This document shows positions 1 to 11,192 of a DNA stretch of 64,000 nucleotides, in pieces (the first letter of the stretch is position 1; each line of letters opens with the position of its first letter). The notes under the pieces were generated by a model. The model saw nothing but the letters and a program-made list of their open reading frames with translations. It was not told where the DNA came from and searched no databases. The stretch is from Limanda limanda (lineage: Eukaryota; Chordata; Actinopteri; Pleuronectiformes; Pleuronectidae): contig NW_026870402.1 of NCBI RefSeq assembly GCF_963576545.1, positions 248,001 to 312,000 on the forward strand, in the 5' to 3' direction. A program made the position numbers and the translations under genes.

Positions 1-163
1 ATCGATGCGCGCTACCCCATTTAGTGGGGGTAGAGCCTACTTGCAAGTCTCTCCGACCTTCACAAAAAAAGTTATTCAAGAATATCTCTTTCTCCTATGT
101 GCTTTCATCCCTAACCCTAACCCTAACCCTTCCGAAAGTCGGAGAAGCTCAAGGATAGTACCG
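1..163 (+). repeat. Leading A unit at left edge
   Basis: A complete A unit starts exactly at base 1. Its tail reads GGATAGTACCG instead of GGATGGTACCG, destroying the KpnI-type GGTACC. The same change ends the B units before 2251 and 47733. The array clearly continues leftward. Confidence 0.95.
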
Positions 164-644
164 ATCGATGTGCGCTACCCCATTTAGTGGGGGTAGAGCC
201 TACTTGCAAGTCTCTCCGACCTTCACAAAAAAAGTTATTCAAGAATATCTCCTCAGATTTGGGGGAATTTCGTCGGTCGACCTCTTCCGAAGGTCGTACA
301 AGCTCGGGGATGGTACCAATCGATCCGCAGGACCCAAATTAGTCCAGATGCAACCACTTTCCAAGTCTCTCCGACCTTCACAAAAAAAGTTATTCAAGAA
401 TATCTCTTTCTCCTATGTGCTTTCATCCCTAACCCTAACCCTAACCCTTCCAAAAGTCGGAGAAGCTCAAAGATGGTACCGATCGATGCGCGCTACCCCA
501 TTTAGTGGGGGTAGAGCCTACTTGCAAGTCTCTCCGACCTTCACAAAAAAGGTTATTCAAGAATATCTCTTTCTCCTATGTGCTTTCATCCCTAACCCTA
601 ACCCTAACCCTTCCGAAAGTCGGAGAAGCTCAAGGATGGTACCG

Positions 645-799
645 ATCGATGTGCGCTACCCCATTTAGTGGGGGTAGAGCCTACTTGCAAGTCTCTCCGA
701 CCTTCACAAAAAAAGTTATTCAAGAATATCTCCTCAGATTTGGGGGAATTTCGTCGGTCGACCTCTTCCGAAGGTCGTACAAGCTCGGGGATGGTACCA
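645..799 (+). repeat. Representative B1 monomer (155 bp, no telomeric motif)
   Basis: B1 has the A-type head and the shared core, then a 33-bp middle unique to B1. The middle begins CTCAGATTTGGGGG and contains GTCGAC at 757-762. The tail ends GGTACCA rather than GGTACCG. It is the only monomer type without CCCTAA repeats. The GTCGAC (SalI) site therefore marks B units and is absent from A and B2. Confidence 0.96.
757..762. other. GTCGAC (SalI) site diagnostic of B1 (example)
   Basis: GTCGAC occurs in the B1-specific middle segment, so sites are spaced 318 bp (B-B), about 481 bp (B-A-B) or longer. By contrast GGTACC (KpnI) sits at nearly every monomer end, except where the tail reads GGAACC, GGTATC or GATAGTACC. 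The two enzymes therefore predict distinct ladders. Confidence 0.85.
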
Positions 800-962
800 A
801 TCGATCCGCAGGACCCAAATTAGTCCAGATGCAACCACTTTCCAAGTCTCTCCGACCTTCACAAAAAAAGTTATTCAAGAATATCTCTTTCTCCTATGTG
901 CTTTCATCCCTAACCCTAACCCTAACCCTTCCGAAAGTCGGAGAAGCTCAAGGATGGTACCG
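800..962 (+). repeat. Representative B2 monomer (163 bp, divergent head, telomeric motif)
   Basis: B2 has a head beginning ATCGATCCGCAGGACCC. It has the same length as the A/B1 head but differs at 17 of 43 positions, and it lacks the CCCCA/TGGGG hairpin. After the shared core, its telomeric half and tail match unit A. B2 always follows B1 directly; I found no free-standing B2. Confidence 0.96.
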
Positions 963-973
963 ATCGATGCGCG

Positions 974-995
974 CTACCCCATTTAGTGGGGGTAG
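974..995 (+). repeat. Imperfect inverted repeat in the A/B1 head (example)
   Basis: CTACCCCA and TGGGGGTAG flank the loop TTTAG, giving an 8-bp stem with one bulged G. It occurs at the head of all A and B1 monomers (266 places) and is lost in B2. The common CTACC to CAACC variant, nearly confined to B units, weakens the base of the stem. Function is unknown. Confidence 0.8.
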
Positions 996-1005
996 AGCCT
1001 ACTTG

Positions 1006-1050
1006 CAAGTCTCTCCGACCTTCACAAAAAAAGTTATTCAAGAATATCTC
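1006..1050 (+). repeat. 45-bp core shared by all monomer types (example)
   Basis: The core starts CAAGTCTCTCCGACC, contains an A7 tract followed by GTTATTC, and ends AAGAATATCTC. It lies at monomer positions 44-88 in A, B1 and B2, about 401 times in the window. It is the only long segment identical across the three monomer types, while the flanking segments have diverged or been replaced. It is the most likely exchange site between monomers, and possibly a protein-binding or phasing element. Recurrent variants within it include A6C and A6G in place of A7 and CTCTACGACC for CTCTCCGACC. Confidence 0.95.
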
Positions 1051-1070
1051 TTTCTCCTATGTGCTTTCAT

Positions 1071-1092
1071 CCCTAACCCTAACCCTAACCCT
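1071..1092 (+). repeat. Interstitial telomeric block (example, three hexamers)
   Basis: The block is (CCCTAA)3 followed by CCCT, 22 bp, C-rich on the + strand. The complementary strand reads as four GGG runs separated by TTA, the classical TTAGGG telomeric G-quadruplex pattern. An equivalent block is in every A and every B2, 266 in total. About 225 have three hexamers and 41 have two. All point the same way. This is the vertebrate-type hexamer, not the TTTAGGG of most plants or the TTAGG of most insects. Confidence 0.98.
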
Positions 1093-1105
1093 TCCGAAAG
1101 TCGGA
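1093..1105 (+). repeat. Short perfect inverted repeat after the telomeric block (example)
   Basis: TCCGA-AAG-TCGGA forms a 5-bp stem with a 3-base loop immediately after the telomeric block of A and B2. Variants TCCAA (for example the B ending at 481), TTTGA and TTCGA break or weaken it. The stem is short and may be incidental. Confidence 0.55.
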
Positions 1106-2250
1106 GAAGCTCAAGGATGGTACCGATCGATGCGCGCTACCCCATTTAGTGGGGGTAGAGCCTACTTGCAAGTCTCTCCGACCTTCACAAAAAAAGTTAT
1201 TCAAGAATATCTCTTTCTCCTATGTGCTTTCATCCCTAACCCTAACCCTAACCCTTCCGAAAGTCGGAGAAGCTCAAGGATGGTACTGATCGATGCGCGC
1301 TACCCCATTTAGTGGGGGTAGAGCCTACTTGCAAGTCTCTCCGACCTTCACAAAAAAAGTTATTCAAGAATATCTCTTTCTCCTATGTGCTTTCATCCCT
1401 AACCCTAACCCTAACCCTTCCGAAAGTCGGAGAAGCTCCAGGATGGTACCGATCGATGTGCGCTACCCCATTTAGTGGGGGTAGAGCCTACTTGCAAGTC
1501 TCTCCGACCTTCACAAAAAAAGTTATTCAAGAATATCTCCTCAGATTTGGGGGAATTTCGTCGGTCGACCTCTTCCGAAGGTCGTACAAGCTCGGGGATG
1601 GTACCAATCGATCCGCAGGACCCAAATTAGTCCAGATGCAACCACTTTCCAAGTCTCTCCGACCTTCACAAAAAAAGTTATTCAAGAATATCTCTTTCTC
1701 CTATGTGCTTTCATCCCTAACCCTAACCCTAACCCTTCCAAAAGTCGGAGAAGCTCAAGGATGGTACCGATCGATGCGCGCTACCCCATTTAGTGGGGGT
1801 AGAGCCTACTTGCAAGTCTCTCCGACCTTCACAAAAAAGGTTATTCAAGAATATCTCTTTCTCCTATGTGCTTTCATCCCTAACCCTAACCCTAACCCTT
1901 CCGAAAGTCGGAGAAGCTCAAGGATGGTACCGATCGATGTGCGCTACCCCATTTAGTGGGGGTAGAGCCTACTTGCAAGTCTCTCCGACCTTCACAAAAA
2001 AAGTTATTCAAGAATATCTCCTCAGATTTGGGGGAATTTCGTCGGTCGACCTCTTCCGAAGGTCGTACAAGCTCGGGGATGGTACCAATCGATCCGCAGG
2101 ACCCAAATTAGTCCAGATGCAACCACTTTCCAAGTCTCTCCGACCTTCACAAAAAAAGTTATTCAAGAATATCTCTTTCTCCTATGTGCTTTCATCCCTA
2201 ACCCTAACCCTAACCCTTCCGAAAGTCGGAGAAGCTCAAGGATAGTACCG

Positions 2251-4337
2251 ATCGATGTGCGCTACCCCATTTAGTGGGGGTAGAGCCTACTTGCAAGTCT
2301 CTCCGACCTTCACAAAAAAAGTTATTCAAGAATATCTCCTCAGATTTGGGGGAATTTCGTCGGTCGACCTCTTCCGAAGGTCGTACAAGCTCGGGGATGG
2401 TACCAATCGATCCGCAGGACCCAAATTAGTCCAGATGCAACCACTTTCCAAGTCTCTCCGACCTTCACAAAAAAAGTTATTCAAGAATATCTCTTTCTCC
2501 TATGTGCTTTCATCCCTAACCCTAACCCTAACCCTTCCAAAAGTCGGAGAAGCTCAAAGATCGTACCGATCGATGCGCGCTACCCCATTTAGTGGGGGTA
2601 GAGCCTACTTGCAAGTCTCTCCGACCTTCACAAAAAAGGTTATTCAAGAATATCTCTTTCTCCTATGTGCTTTCATCCCTAACCCTAACCCTAACCCTTC
2701 CGAAAGTCGGAGAAGCTCAAGGATGGTACCGATCGATGTGCGCTACCCCATTTAGTGGGGGTAGAGCCTACTTGCAAGTCTCTCCGACCTTCACAAAAAA
2801 AGTTATTCAAGAATATCTCCTCAGATTTGGGGGAATTTCGTCGGTCGACCTCTTCCGAAGGTCGTACAAGCTCGGGGATGGTACCAATCGATCCGCAGGA
2901 CCCAAATTAGTCCAGATGCAACCACTTTCCAAGTCTCTCCGACCTTCACAAAAAAAGTTATTCAAGAATATCTCTTTCTCCTATGTGCTTTCATCCCTAA
3001 CCCTAACCCTAACCCTTCCGAAAGTCGGAGAAGCTCAAGGATGGTACCGATCGATGCGCGCTACCCCATTTAGTGGGGGTAGAGCCTACTTGCAAGTCTC
3101 TCCGACCTTCACAAAAAAAGTTATTCAAGAATATCTCTTTCTCCTATGTGCTTTCATCCCTAACCCTAACCCTAACCCTTCCGAAAGTCGGAGAAGCTCA
3201 AGGATGGTACCGATCGATGCGCGCTACCCCATTTAGTGGGGGTAGAGCCTACTTGCAAGTCTCTCCGACCTTCACAAAAAAAGTTATTCAAGAATATCTC
3301 TTTCTCCTATGTGCTTTCATCCCTAACCCTAACCCTAACCCTTCCGAAAGTCGGAGAAGCTCAAGGATGGTACTGATCGATGCGCGCTACCCCATTTAGT
3401 GGGGGTAGAGCCTACTTGCAAGTCTCTCCGACCTTCACAAAAAAAGTTATTCAAGAATATCTCTTTCTCCTATGTGCTTTCATCCCTAACCCTAACCCTA
3501 ACCCTTCCGAAAGTCGGAGAAGCTCAAGGATGGTACCGATCGATGTGCGCTACCCCATTTAGTGGGGGTAGAGCCTACTTGCAAGTCTCTCCGACCTTCA
3601 CAAAAAAAGTTATTCAAGAATATCTCCTCAGATTTGGGGGAATTTCGTCGGTCGACCTCTTCCGAAGGTCGTACAAGCTCGGGGATGGTACCAATCGATC
3701 CGCAGGACCCAAATTAGTCCAGATGCAACCACTTTCCAAGTCTCTCCGACCTTCACAAAAAAAGTTATTCAAGAATATCTCTTTCTCCTATGTGCTTTCA
3801 TCCCTAACCCTAACCCTAACCCTTCCAAAAGTCGGAGAAGCTCAAGGATGGTACCGATCGATGCGCGCTACCCCATTTAGTGGGGGTAGAGCCTACTTGC
3901 AAGTCTCTCCGACCTTCACAAAAAAGGTTATTCAAGAATATCTCTTTCTCCTATGTGCTTTCATCCCTAACCCTAACCCTAACCCTTCCGAAAGTCGGAG
4001 AAGCTCAAGGATGGTACCGATCGATGTGCGCTACCCCATTTAGTGGGGGTAGAGCCTACTTGCAAGTCTCTCCGACCTTCACAAAAAAAGTTATTCAAGA
4101 ATATCTCCTCAGATTTGGGGGAATTTCGTCGGTCGACCTCTTCCGAAGGTCGTACAAGCTCGGGGATGGTACCAATCGATCCGCAGGACCCAAATTAGTC
4201 CAGATGCAACCACTTTCCAAGTCTCTCCGACCTTCACAAAAAAAGTTATTCAAGAATATCTCTTTCTCCTATGTGCTTTCATCCCTAACCCTAACCCTAA
4301 CCCTTCCGAAAGTCGGAGAAGCTCAAGGATGGTACCG
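2251..4337. repeat. HOR-I copy 2 (2087 bp)
   Basis: Same unit order as 164-2250 with starts shifted by exactly 2087 (2251, 2569, 2732, 3050, 3213, 3376, 3539, 3857, 4020). The A6G variants at 2569 and 3857 and the GGTACTG tail of the A at 3213 fall in the corresponding positions. This makes it a true higher-order duplication rather than chance ordering. Confidence 0.93.
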
Positions 4338-7300
4338 ATCGATGCGCGCTACCCCATTTAGTGGGGGTAGAGCCTACTTGCAAGTCTCTCCGACCTTCAC
4401 AAAAAAAGTTATTCAAGAATATCTCTTTCTCCTATGTGCTTTCATCCCTAACCCTAACCCTAACCCTTCCGAAAGTCGGAGAAGCTCAAGGATGGTACCG
4501 ATCGATGCGCGCTACCCCATTTAGTGGGGGTAGAGCCTACTTGCAAGTCTCTCCGACTTTCACAAAAAAAGTTATTCAAGAATATCTCTTTCTCCTATGT
4601 GCTTTCATCCCTAACCCTAACCCTAACCCTTCCGAAAGTCGGAGAAGCTCAAGGATGGAACCGATCGATGCGCGCTACCCCATTTAGTGGGGGTAGAGCC
4701 TACTTGCAAGTCTCTCCGACCTTCACAAAAAAAGTTATTCAAGAATATCTCCTCAGATTTGGGGGAATTTCGTCGGTCGACCTCTTCCGAAGGTCGTACA
4801 AGCTCGGGGATGGTACCAATCGATCCGCAGGACCCAAATTAGTCCAGATGCAACCACTTTCCAAGTCTCTCCGACCTTCACAAAAAAAGTTATTCAAGAA
4901 TATCTCTTTCTCCTATGTGCTTTCATCCCTAACCCTAACCCTAACCCTTCCGAAAGTCGGAGAAGCTCAAGGATGGTACCGATCGATGCGCGCTACCCCA
5001 TTTAGTGGGGGTAGAGCCTACTTGCAAGTCTCTCCGACCTTCACAAAAAAAGTTATTCAAGAATATCTCTTTCTCCTATGTGCTTTCATCCCTAACCCTA
5101 ACCCTAACCCTTCCAAAAGTCGGAGAAGCTCAAGGATGGTACTGATCGATGCGCGCTACCCCATTTAGTGGGGGTAGAGCCTACTTGCAAGTCTCTACGA
5201 CCTTCACAAAAAAAGTTATTCAAGAATATCTCTTTCTCCTATGTGCTTTCATCCCTAACCCTAACCCTAACCCTTCCGAAAGTCGGAGAAGCTCAAGGAT
5301 GGTACCGATCGATGCGCGCTACCCCATTTAGTGGGGGTAGAGCCTACTTGCAAGTCTCTCCGACCTTCACAAAAAAAGTTATTCAAGAATATCTCCTCAG
5401 ATTTGGGGGAATTTCGTCGGTCGACCTCTTCCGAAGGTCGTACAAGCTCGGGGATGGTACCAATCGATCTGCAGGACCCAAATTAGTCCAGATGCAACCA
5501 CTTTCCAAGTCTCTCCGACCTTCACAAAAAAAGTTATTCAAGAATATCTCTTTCTCCTATGTGCTTTCATCCCTAACCCTAACCCTAACCCTTCCGAAAG
5601 TCGGAGAAGCTCAAGGATGGTACCGATCGATGCGCGCTACCCCATTTAGTGGGGGTAGAGCCTACTTGCAAGTCTCTCCGACCTTCACAAAAAACGTTAT
5701 TCAAGAATATCTCTTTCTCCTATGTGCTTTCATCCCTAACCCTAACCCTTCCGAAAGTCGGAGAAGCTCAAGGATGGAACCGATCGATGCGCGCTACCCC
5801 ATTTAGTGGGGGTAGAACCTACTTGCAAGTCTCTCCGACCTTCACAAAAAAAGTTATTCAAGAATATCTCCTCAGATTTGGGGGAATTTCGTCAGTCGAC
5901 CTCTTCCGAAGGTCGTACAAGCTCGGGGATGGTACCAATCGATCCGCAGGACCCAAATTAGTCCAGATGCAACCACTTTCCAAGTCTCTCCGACCTTCAC
6001 AAAAAAAGTTATTCAAGAATATCTCTTTCTCCTATGTGCTTTCATCCCTAACCCTAACCCTAACCCTTCCGAAAGTCGGAGAAGCTCAAGGATGGTACCG
6101 ATCGATGCGCGCTACCCCATTTAGTGGGGGTAGAGCCTACTTGCAAGTCTCTCCGACCTTCACAAAAAAAGTTATTCAAGAATATCTCTTTCTCCTATGT
6201 GCTTTCATCCCTAACCCTAACCCTAACCCTTCCGAAAGTCGGAGAAGCTCAAGGATGGTACCGATCGATGTGCGCTACCCCATTTAGTGGGGGTAGAGCC
6301 TACTTGCAAGTCTCTCCGACCTTCACAAAAAAGGTTATTCAAGAATATCTCTTTCTCCTATGTGCTTTCATCCCTAACCCTAACCCTAACCCTTCCGAAA
6401 GTCGGAGAAGCTCAAGGATGGTACCGATCGATGCGCGCTACCCCATTTAGTGGGGGTAGAGCCTACTTGCAAGTCTCTCCGACCTTCACAAAAAAAGTTA
6501 TTCAAGAATATCTCCTCAGATTTGGGGGAATTTCGTCGGTCGACCTCTTTCGAAGGTCGTACAAGCTCGGGGATGGTACCAATCGATCCGCAGGACCCAA
6601 ATTAGTCCAGATGCAACCACTTTCCAAGTCTCTCCGACCTTCACAAAAAAAGTTATTCAAGAATATCTCTTTCTCCTATGTGCTTTCATCCCTAACCCTA
6701 ACCCTAACCCTTCCGAAAGTCGGAGAAGCTCAAGGATGGTACCGATCGATGCGCGCAACCCCATTTAGTGGGGGTAGAGCCTACTTGCAAGTCTCTCCGA
6801 CCTTCACAAAAAAAGTTATTCAAGAATATCTCCTCAGATTTGGGGGAATTTCGTCGGTCGACCTCTTCCGAAGGTCGTACAAGCTCGGGGATGGTACCAA
6901 TCGATCCGCAGGACCCAAATTAGTCCAGATGCAACCACTTTCCAAGTCTCTCCGACCTTCACAAAAAAAGTTATTCAAGAATATCTCTTTCTCCTATGTG
7001 CTTTCATCCCTAACCCTAACCCTTTCGAAAGTCGGAGAAGCTCAAGGATGGTACCGATCGATGCGCGCTACCCCATTTAGTGGGGGTAGAGCCTACTTGC
7101 AAGTCTCTCCGACCTTCACAAAAAAAGTTATTCAAGAATATCTCTTTCTCCTATGTGCTTTCATCCCTAACCCTAACCCTAACCCTTCCGAAAGTCGGAG
7201 AAGCTCAAGGATGGTACCGATCGATGCGCGCAACCCCATTTAGTGGGGGTAGAGCCTACTTGCAAGTCTCTCCGACCTTCACAAAAAAAGTTATTCAAGA

Positions 7301-7694
7301 ATATCTCCTCAGATTTGGGGGAATTTCGTCGGTCGACCTCTTCCGAAGGTCGTACAAGCTCGGGGATGGTACCAATCGATCCGCAGGACCCAAATTAGTC
7401 CAGATGCAACCACTTTCCAAGTCTCTCCGACCTTCACAAAAAAAGTTATTCAAGAATATCTCTTTCTCCTATGTGCTTTCATCCCTAACCCTAACCCTAA
7501 CCCTTCCGAAAGTCGGAGAAGCTCAAGGATGGTACCGATCGATGCGCGCTACCCCATTTAGTGGGGGTAGAGCCTACTTGCAAGTCTCTCCGACCTTCAC
7601 AAAAAAAGTTATTCAAGAATATCTCTTTCTCCTATGTGCTTTCATCCCTAACCCTAACCCTTCCGAAAGTCGGAGAAGCTCAAGGATGGTACCG
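4338..7694. repeat. Mixed transition segment
   Basis: Unit order A-A-B-A-A-B-a-B-A-A-B-b-A-B-a, starts 4338, 4501, 4664, 4982, 5145, 5308, 5626, 5783, 6101, 6264, 6427, 6745, 7057, 7220, 7538. The first short telomeric blocks appear here (5626, 6745, 7538). A private CGTCAGTCGAC variant lies near 5894. The part from 6264 onward reappears at 12304 with a 6040-bp offset: both copies share CTCTTTCGAAGG in the first B and CCCTTTCGAAAG in the short b. Confidence 0.9.
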
Positions 7695-9443
7695 ATCGAT
7701 GCGCGCTACCCCATTTAGTGGGGGTAGAGCCTACTTGCAAGTCTCTCCGACCTTCACAAAAAAAGTTATTCAAGAATATCTCTTTCTCCTATGTGCTTTC
7801 ATCCCTAACCCTAACCCTAACCCTTCCGAAAGTCGGAGAAGCTCAAGGATGGAACCGATCGATGCGCGCTACCCCATTTAGTGGGGGTAGAGCCTACTTG
7901 CAAGTCTCTCCGACCTTCACAAAAAAAGTTATTCAAGAATATCTCCTCAGATTTGGGGGAATTTCGTCGGTCGACCTCTTCCGAAGGTCGTACAAGCTCG
8001 GGGATGGTACCAATCGATCCGCAGGACCCAAATTAGTCCAGATGCAACCACTTTCCAAGTCTCTCCGACCTTCACAAAAAAAGTTATTCAAGAATATCTC
8101 TTTCTCCTATGTGCTTTCATCCCTAACCCTAACCCTAACCCTTTTGAAAGTCGGAGAAGCTCAAGGATGGTACCGATCGATGCGCGCTACCCCATTTAGT
8201 GGGGGTAGAGCCTACTTGCAAGTCTCTCCGACCTTCACAAAAAAAGTTATTCAAGAATATCTCCTCAGATTTGGGGGAATTTCGTCGGTCGACCTCTTCC
8301 GAAGGTCGTACAAGCTCGGGGATGGTACCAATCGATCCGCAGGACCCAAATTAGTCCAGATGCAACCACTTTACAAGTCTCTCCGACCTTCACAAAAAAA
8401 GTTATTCAAGAATATCTCTTTCTCCTATGTGCTTTCATCCCTAACCCTAACCCTAACCCTTCCGAAAGTCGGAGAAGCTCAAGGATGGTACCGATCGATG
8501 CGCGCAACCCCATTTAGTGGGGGTAGAGCCTACTTGCAAGTCTCTCCGACCTTCACAAAAAAAGTTATTCAAGAATATCTCCTCAGATTTGGGGGAATTT
8601 CGTCGGTCGACCTCTTCCGAAGGTCGTACAAGCTCGGGGATGGTACCAATCGATCCGCAGGACCCAAATTAGTCCAGATGCAACCACTTTCCAAGTCTCT
8701 CCGACCTTCACAAAAAAAGTTATTCAAGAATATCTCTTTCTCCTATGTGCTTTCATCCCTAACCCTAACCCTTCCGAAAGTCGGAGAAGCTCAAGGATGG
8801 TACCGATCGATGCGCGCTACCCCATTTAGTGGGGGTAGAGCCTACTTGCAAGTCTCTCCGACCTTCACAAAAAAAGTTATTCAAGAATATCTCTTTCTCC
8901 TATGTGCTTTCATCCCTAACCCTAACCCTTCCGAAAGTCGGAGAAGCTCAAGGATGGTACCGATCGATGCGCGCAACCCCATTTAGTGGGGGTAGAGCCT
9001 ACTTGCAAGTCTCTCCGACCTTCACAAAAAAAGTTATTCAAGAATATCTCCTCAGATTTGGGGGAATTTCGTCGGTCGACCTCTTCCGAAGGTCGTACAA
9101 GCTCGGGGATGGTACCAATCGATCCGCAGGACCCAAATTAGTCCAGATGCAACCACTTTCCAAGTCTCTCCGACCTTCACAAAAAAAGTTATTCAAGAAT
9201 ATCTCTTTCTCCTATGTGCTTTCATCCCTAACCCTAACCCTAACCCTTCCGAAAGTCGGAGAAGCTCAAGGATGGTACCGATCGATGCGCGCTACCCCAT
9301 TTAGTGGGGGTAGAGCCTACTTGCAAGTCTCTCCGACCTTCACAAAAAAAGTTATTCAAGAATATCTCTTTCTCCTATGTGCTTTCATCCCTAACCCTAA
9401 CCCTAACCCTTCCGAAAGTCGGAGAAGCTCAAGGATGGTACCG
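7695..9443. repeat. HOR-II copy 1 (1749 bp, A-B-B-b-a-B-A)
   Basis: Starts 7695, 7858, 8176, 8494, 8806, 8963, 9281. Position-specific markers define this repeat. The first B ends with CCCTTTTGAAAG, the second B has CACTTTACAAG in its B2 head, and the third is a two-hexamer b. That b and the last B start GCGCAACC. This eleven-monomer unit is the commonest higher-order repeat in the window. Confidence 0.94.
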
Positions 9444-11192
9444 ATCGATGCGCGCTACCCCATTTAGTGGGGGTAGAGCCTACTTGCAAGTCTCTCCGAC
9501 CTTCACAAAAAAAGTTATTCAAGAATATCTCTTTCTCCTATGTGCTTTCATCCCTAACCCTAACCCTAACCCTTCCGAAAGTCGGAGAAGCTCTAGGATG
9601 GAACCGATCGATGTGCGCTACCCCATTTAGTGGGGGTAGAGCCTACTTGCAAGTCTCTCCGACCTTCACAAAAAAAGTTATTCAAGAATATCTCCTCAGA
9701 TTTGGGGGAATTTCGTCGGTCGACCTCTTCCGAAGGTCGTACAAGCTCGGGGATGGTACCAATCGATCCGCAGGACCCAAATTAGTCCAGATGCAACCAC
9801 TTTCCAAGTCTCTCCGACCTTCACAAAAAAAGTTATTCAAGAATATCTCTTTCTCCTATGTGCTTTCATCCCTAACCCTAACCCTAACCCTTTTGAAAGT
9901 CGGAGAAGCTCAAGGATGGTACCGATCGATGCGCGCTACCCCATTTAGTGGGGGTAGAGCCTACTTGCAAGTCTCTCCGACCTTCACAAAAAAAGTTATT
10001 CAAGAATATCTCCTCAGATTTGGGGGAATTTCGTCGGTCGACCTCTTCCGAAGGTCGTACAAGCTCGGGGATGGTACCAATCGATCCGCAGGACCCAAAT
10101 TAGTCCAGATGCAACCACTTTACAAGTCTCTCCGACCTTCACAAAAAAAGTTATTCAAGAATATCTCTTTCTCCTATGTGCTTTCATCCCTAACCCTAAC
10201 CCTAACCCTTCCGAAAGTCGGAGAAGCTCAAGGATGGTACCGATCGATGCGCGCAACCCCATTTAGTGGGGGTAGAGCCTACTTGCAAGTCTCTCCGACC
10301 TTCACAAAAAAAGTTATTCAAGAATATCTCCTCAGATTTGGGGGAATTTCGTCGGTCGACCTCTTCCGAAGGTCGTACAAGCTCGGGGATGGTACCAATC
10401 GATCCGCAGGACCCAAATTAGTCCAGATGCAACCACTTTCCAAGTCTCTCCGACCTTCACAAAAAAAGTTATTCAAGAATATCTCTTTCTCCTATGTGCT
10501 TTCATCCCTAACCCTAACCCTTCCGAAAGTCGGAGAAGCTCAAGGATGGTACCGATCGATGCGCGCTACCCCATTTAGTGGGGGTAGAGCCTACTTGCAA
10601 GTCTCTCCGACCTTCACAAAAAAAGTTATTCAAGAATATCTCTTTCTCCTATGTGCTTTCATCCCTAACCCTAACCCTTCCGAAAGTCGGAGAAGCTCAA
10701 GGATGGTACCGATCGATGCGCGCAACCCCATTTAGTGGGGGTAGAGCCTACTTGCAAGTCTCTCCGACCTTCACAAAAAAAGTTATTCAAGAATATCTCC
10801 TCAGATTTGGGGGAATTTCGTCGGTCGACCTCTTCCGAAGGTCGTACAAGCTCGGGGATGGTACCAATCGATCCGCAGGACCCAAATTAGTCCAGATGCA
10901 ACCACTTTCCAAGTCTCTCCGACCTTCACAAAAAAAGTTATTCAAGAATATCTCTTTCTCCTATGTGCTTTCATCCCTAACCCTAACCCTAACCCTTCCG
11001 AAAGTCGGAGAAGCTCAAGGATGGTACCGATCGATGCGCGCTACCCCATTTAGTGGGGGTAGAGCCTACTTGCAAGTCTCTCCGACCTTCACAAAAAAAG
11101 TTATTCAAGAATATCTCTTTCTCCTATGTGCTTTCATCCCTAACCCTAACCCTAACCCTTCCGAAAGTCGGAGAAGCTCAAGGATGGTACCG
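9444..11192. repeat. HOR-II copy 2 (1749 bp)
   Basis: Starts 9444, 9607, 9925, 10243, 10555, 10712, 11030, an exact 1749-bp shift of the previous copy with all its positional markers. The first A ends GCTCTAGGATGGAACCG, shared with the A at 11193. Confidence 0.94.

Larger units (their letters stand above)
645..962 (+). repeat. Representative unit B dimer (318 bp)
   Basis: B is a dimer of two related monomers, B1 (645-799) and B2 (800-962). Each half has the order head, 45-bp core, variable middle, 34-bp tail. The heads are both 43 bp but only about 60% identical by eye (26 of 43 positions). The cores are identical. The middles are unrelated in sequence and differ in length (33 versus 41 bp), and only B2 has the telomeric block. 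B is exactly 106 codons long with no stop in one frame, which explains the long open frames wherever B units are adjacent. There are 135 B units in the window. Confidence 0.97.
963..1125 (+). repeat. Representative unit A monomer (163 bp)
   Basis: This is a consensus-like A unit. It has four segments: a 43-bp head with a CCCCA...TGGGG hairpin (963-1005), the 45-bp core shared by all monomers (1006-1050), a 41-bp segment ending in the telomeric block (1051-1091), and a 34-bp tail ending GGATGGTACCG (1092-1125). The length is 3x54+1, so each A shifts the reading frame of any run-through translation by one base. A shares its head with B1 and its telomeric half with B2, so it is a chimera of the two B monomers. 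There are 131 A units, counting the partial one at the right edge. Confidence 0.97.
164..2250. repeat. HOR-I copy 1 (2087 bp)
   Basis: Unit order B-A-B-A-A-A-B-A-B, with starts at 164, 482, 645, 963, 1126, 1289, 1452, 1770 and 1933. It is 4 B plus 5 A. B units here begin ATCGATGTGCGC. Units at 482 and 1770 have A6G in place of A7 in the core. The A at 1126 ends GGTACTG. These markers recur in the next copy. Confidence 0.93.

Noticed and set aside
1006..1050. CENP-B box marking a centromeric satellite
   Set aside because: No TTCGNNNNANNCGGG pattern is visible in A, B1 or B2. A centromeric role cannot be excluded, but nothing here supports it.
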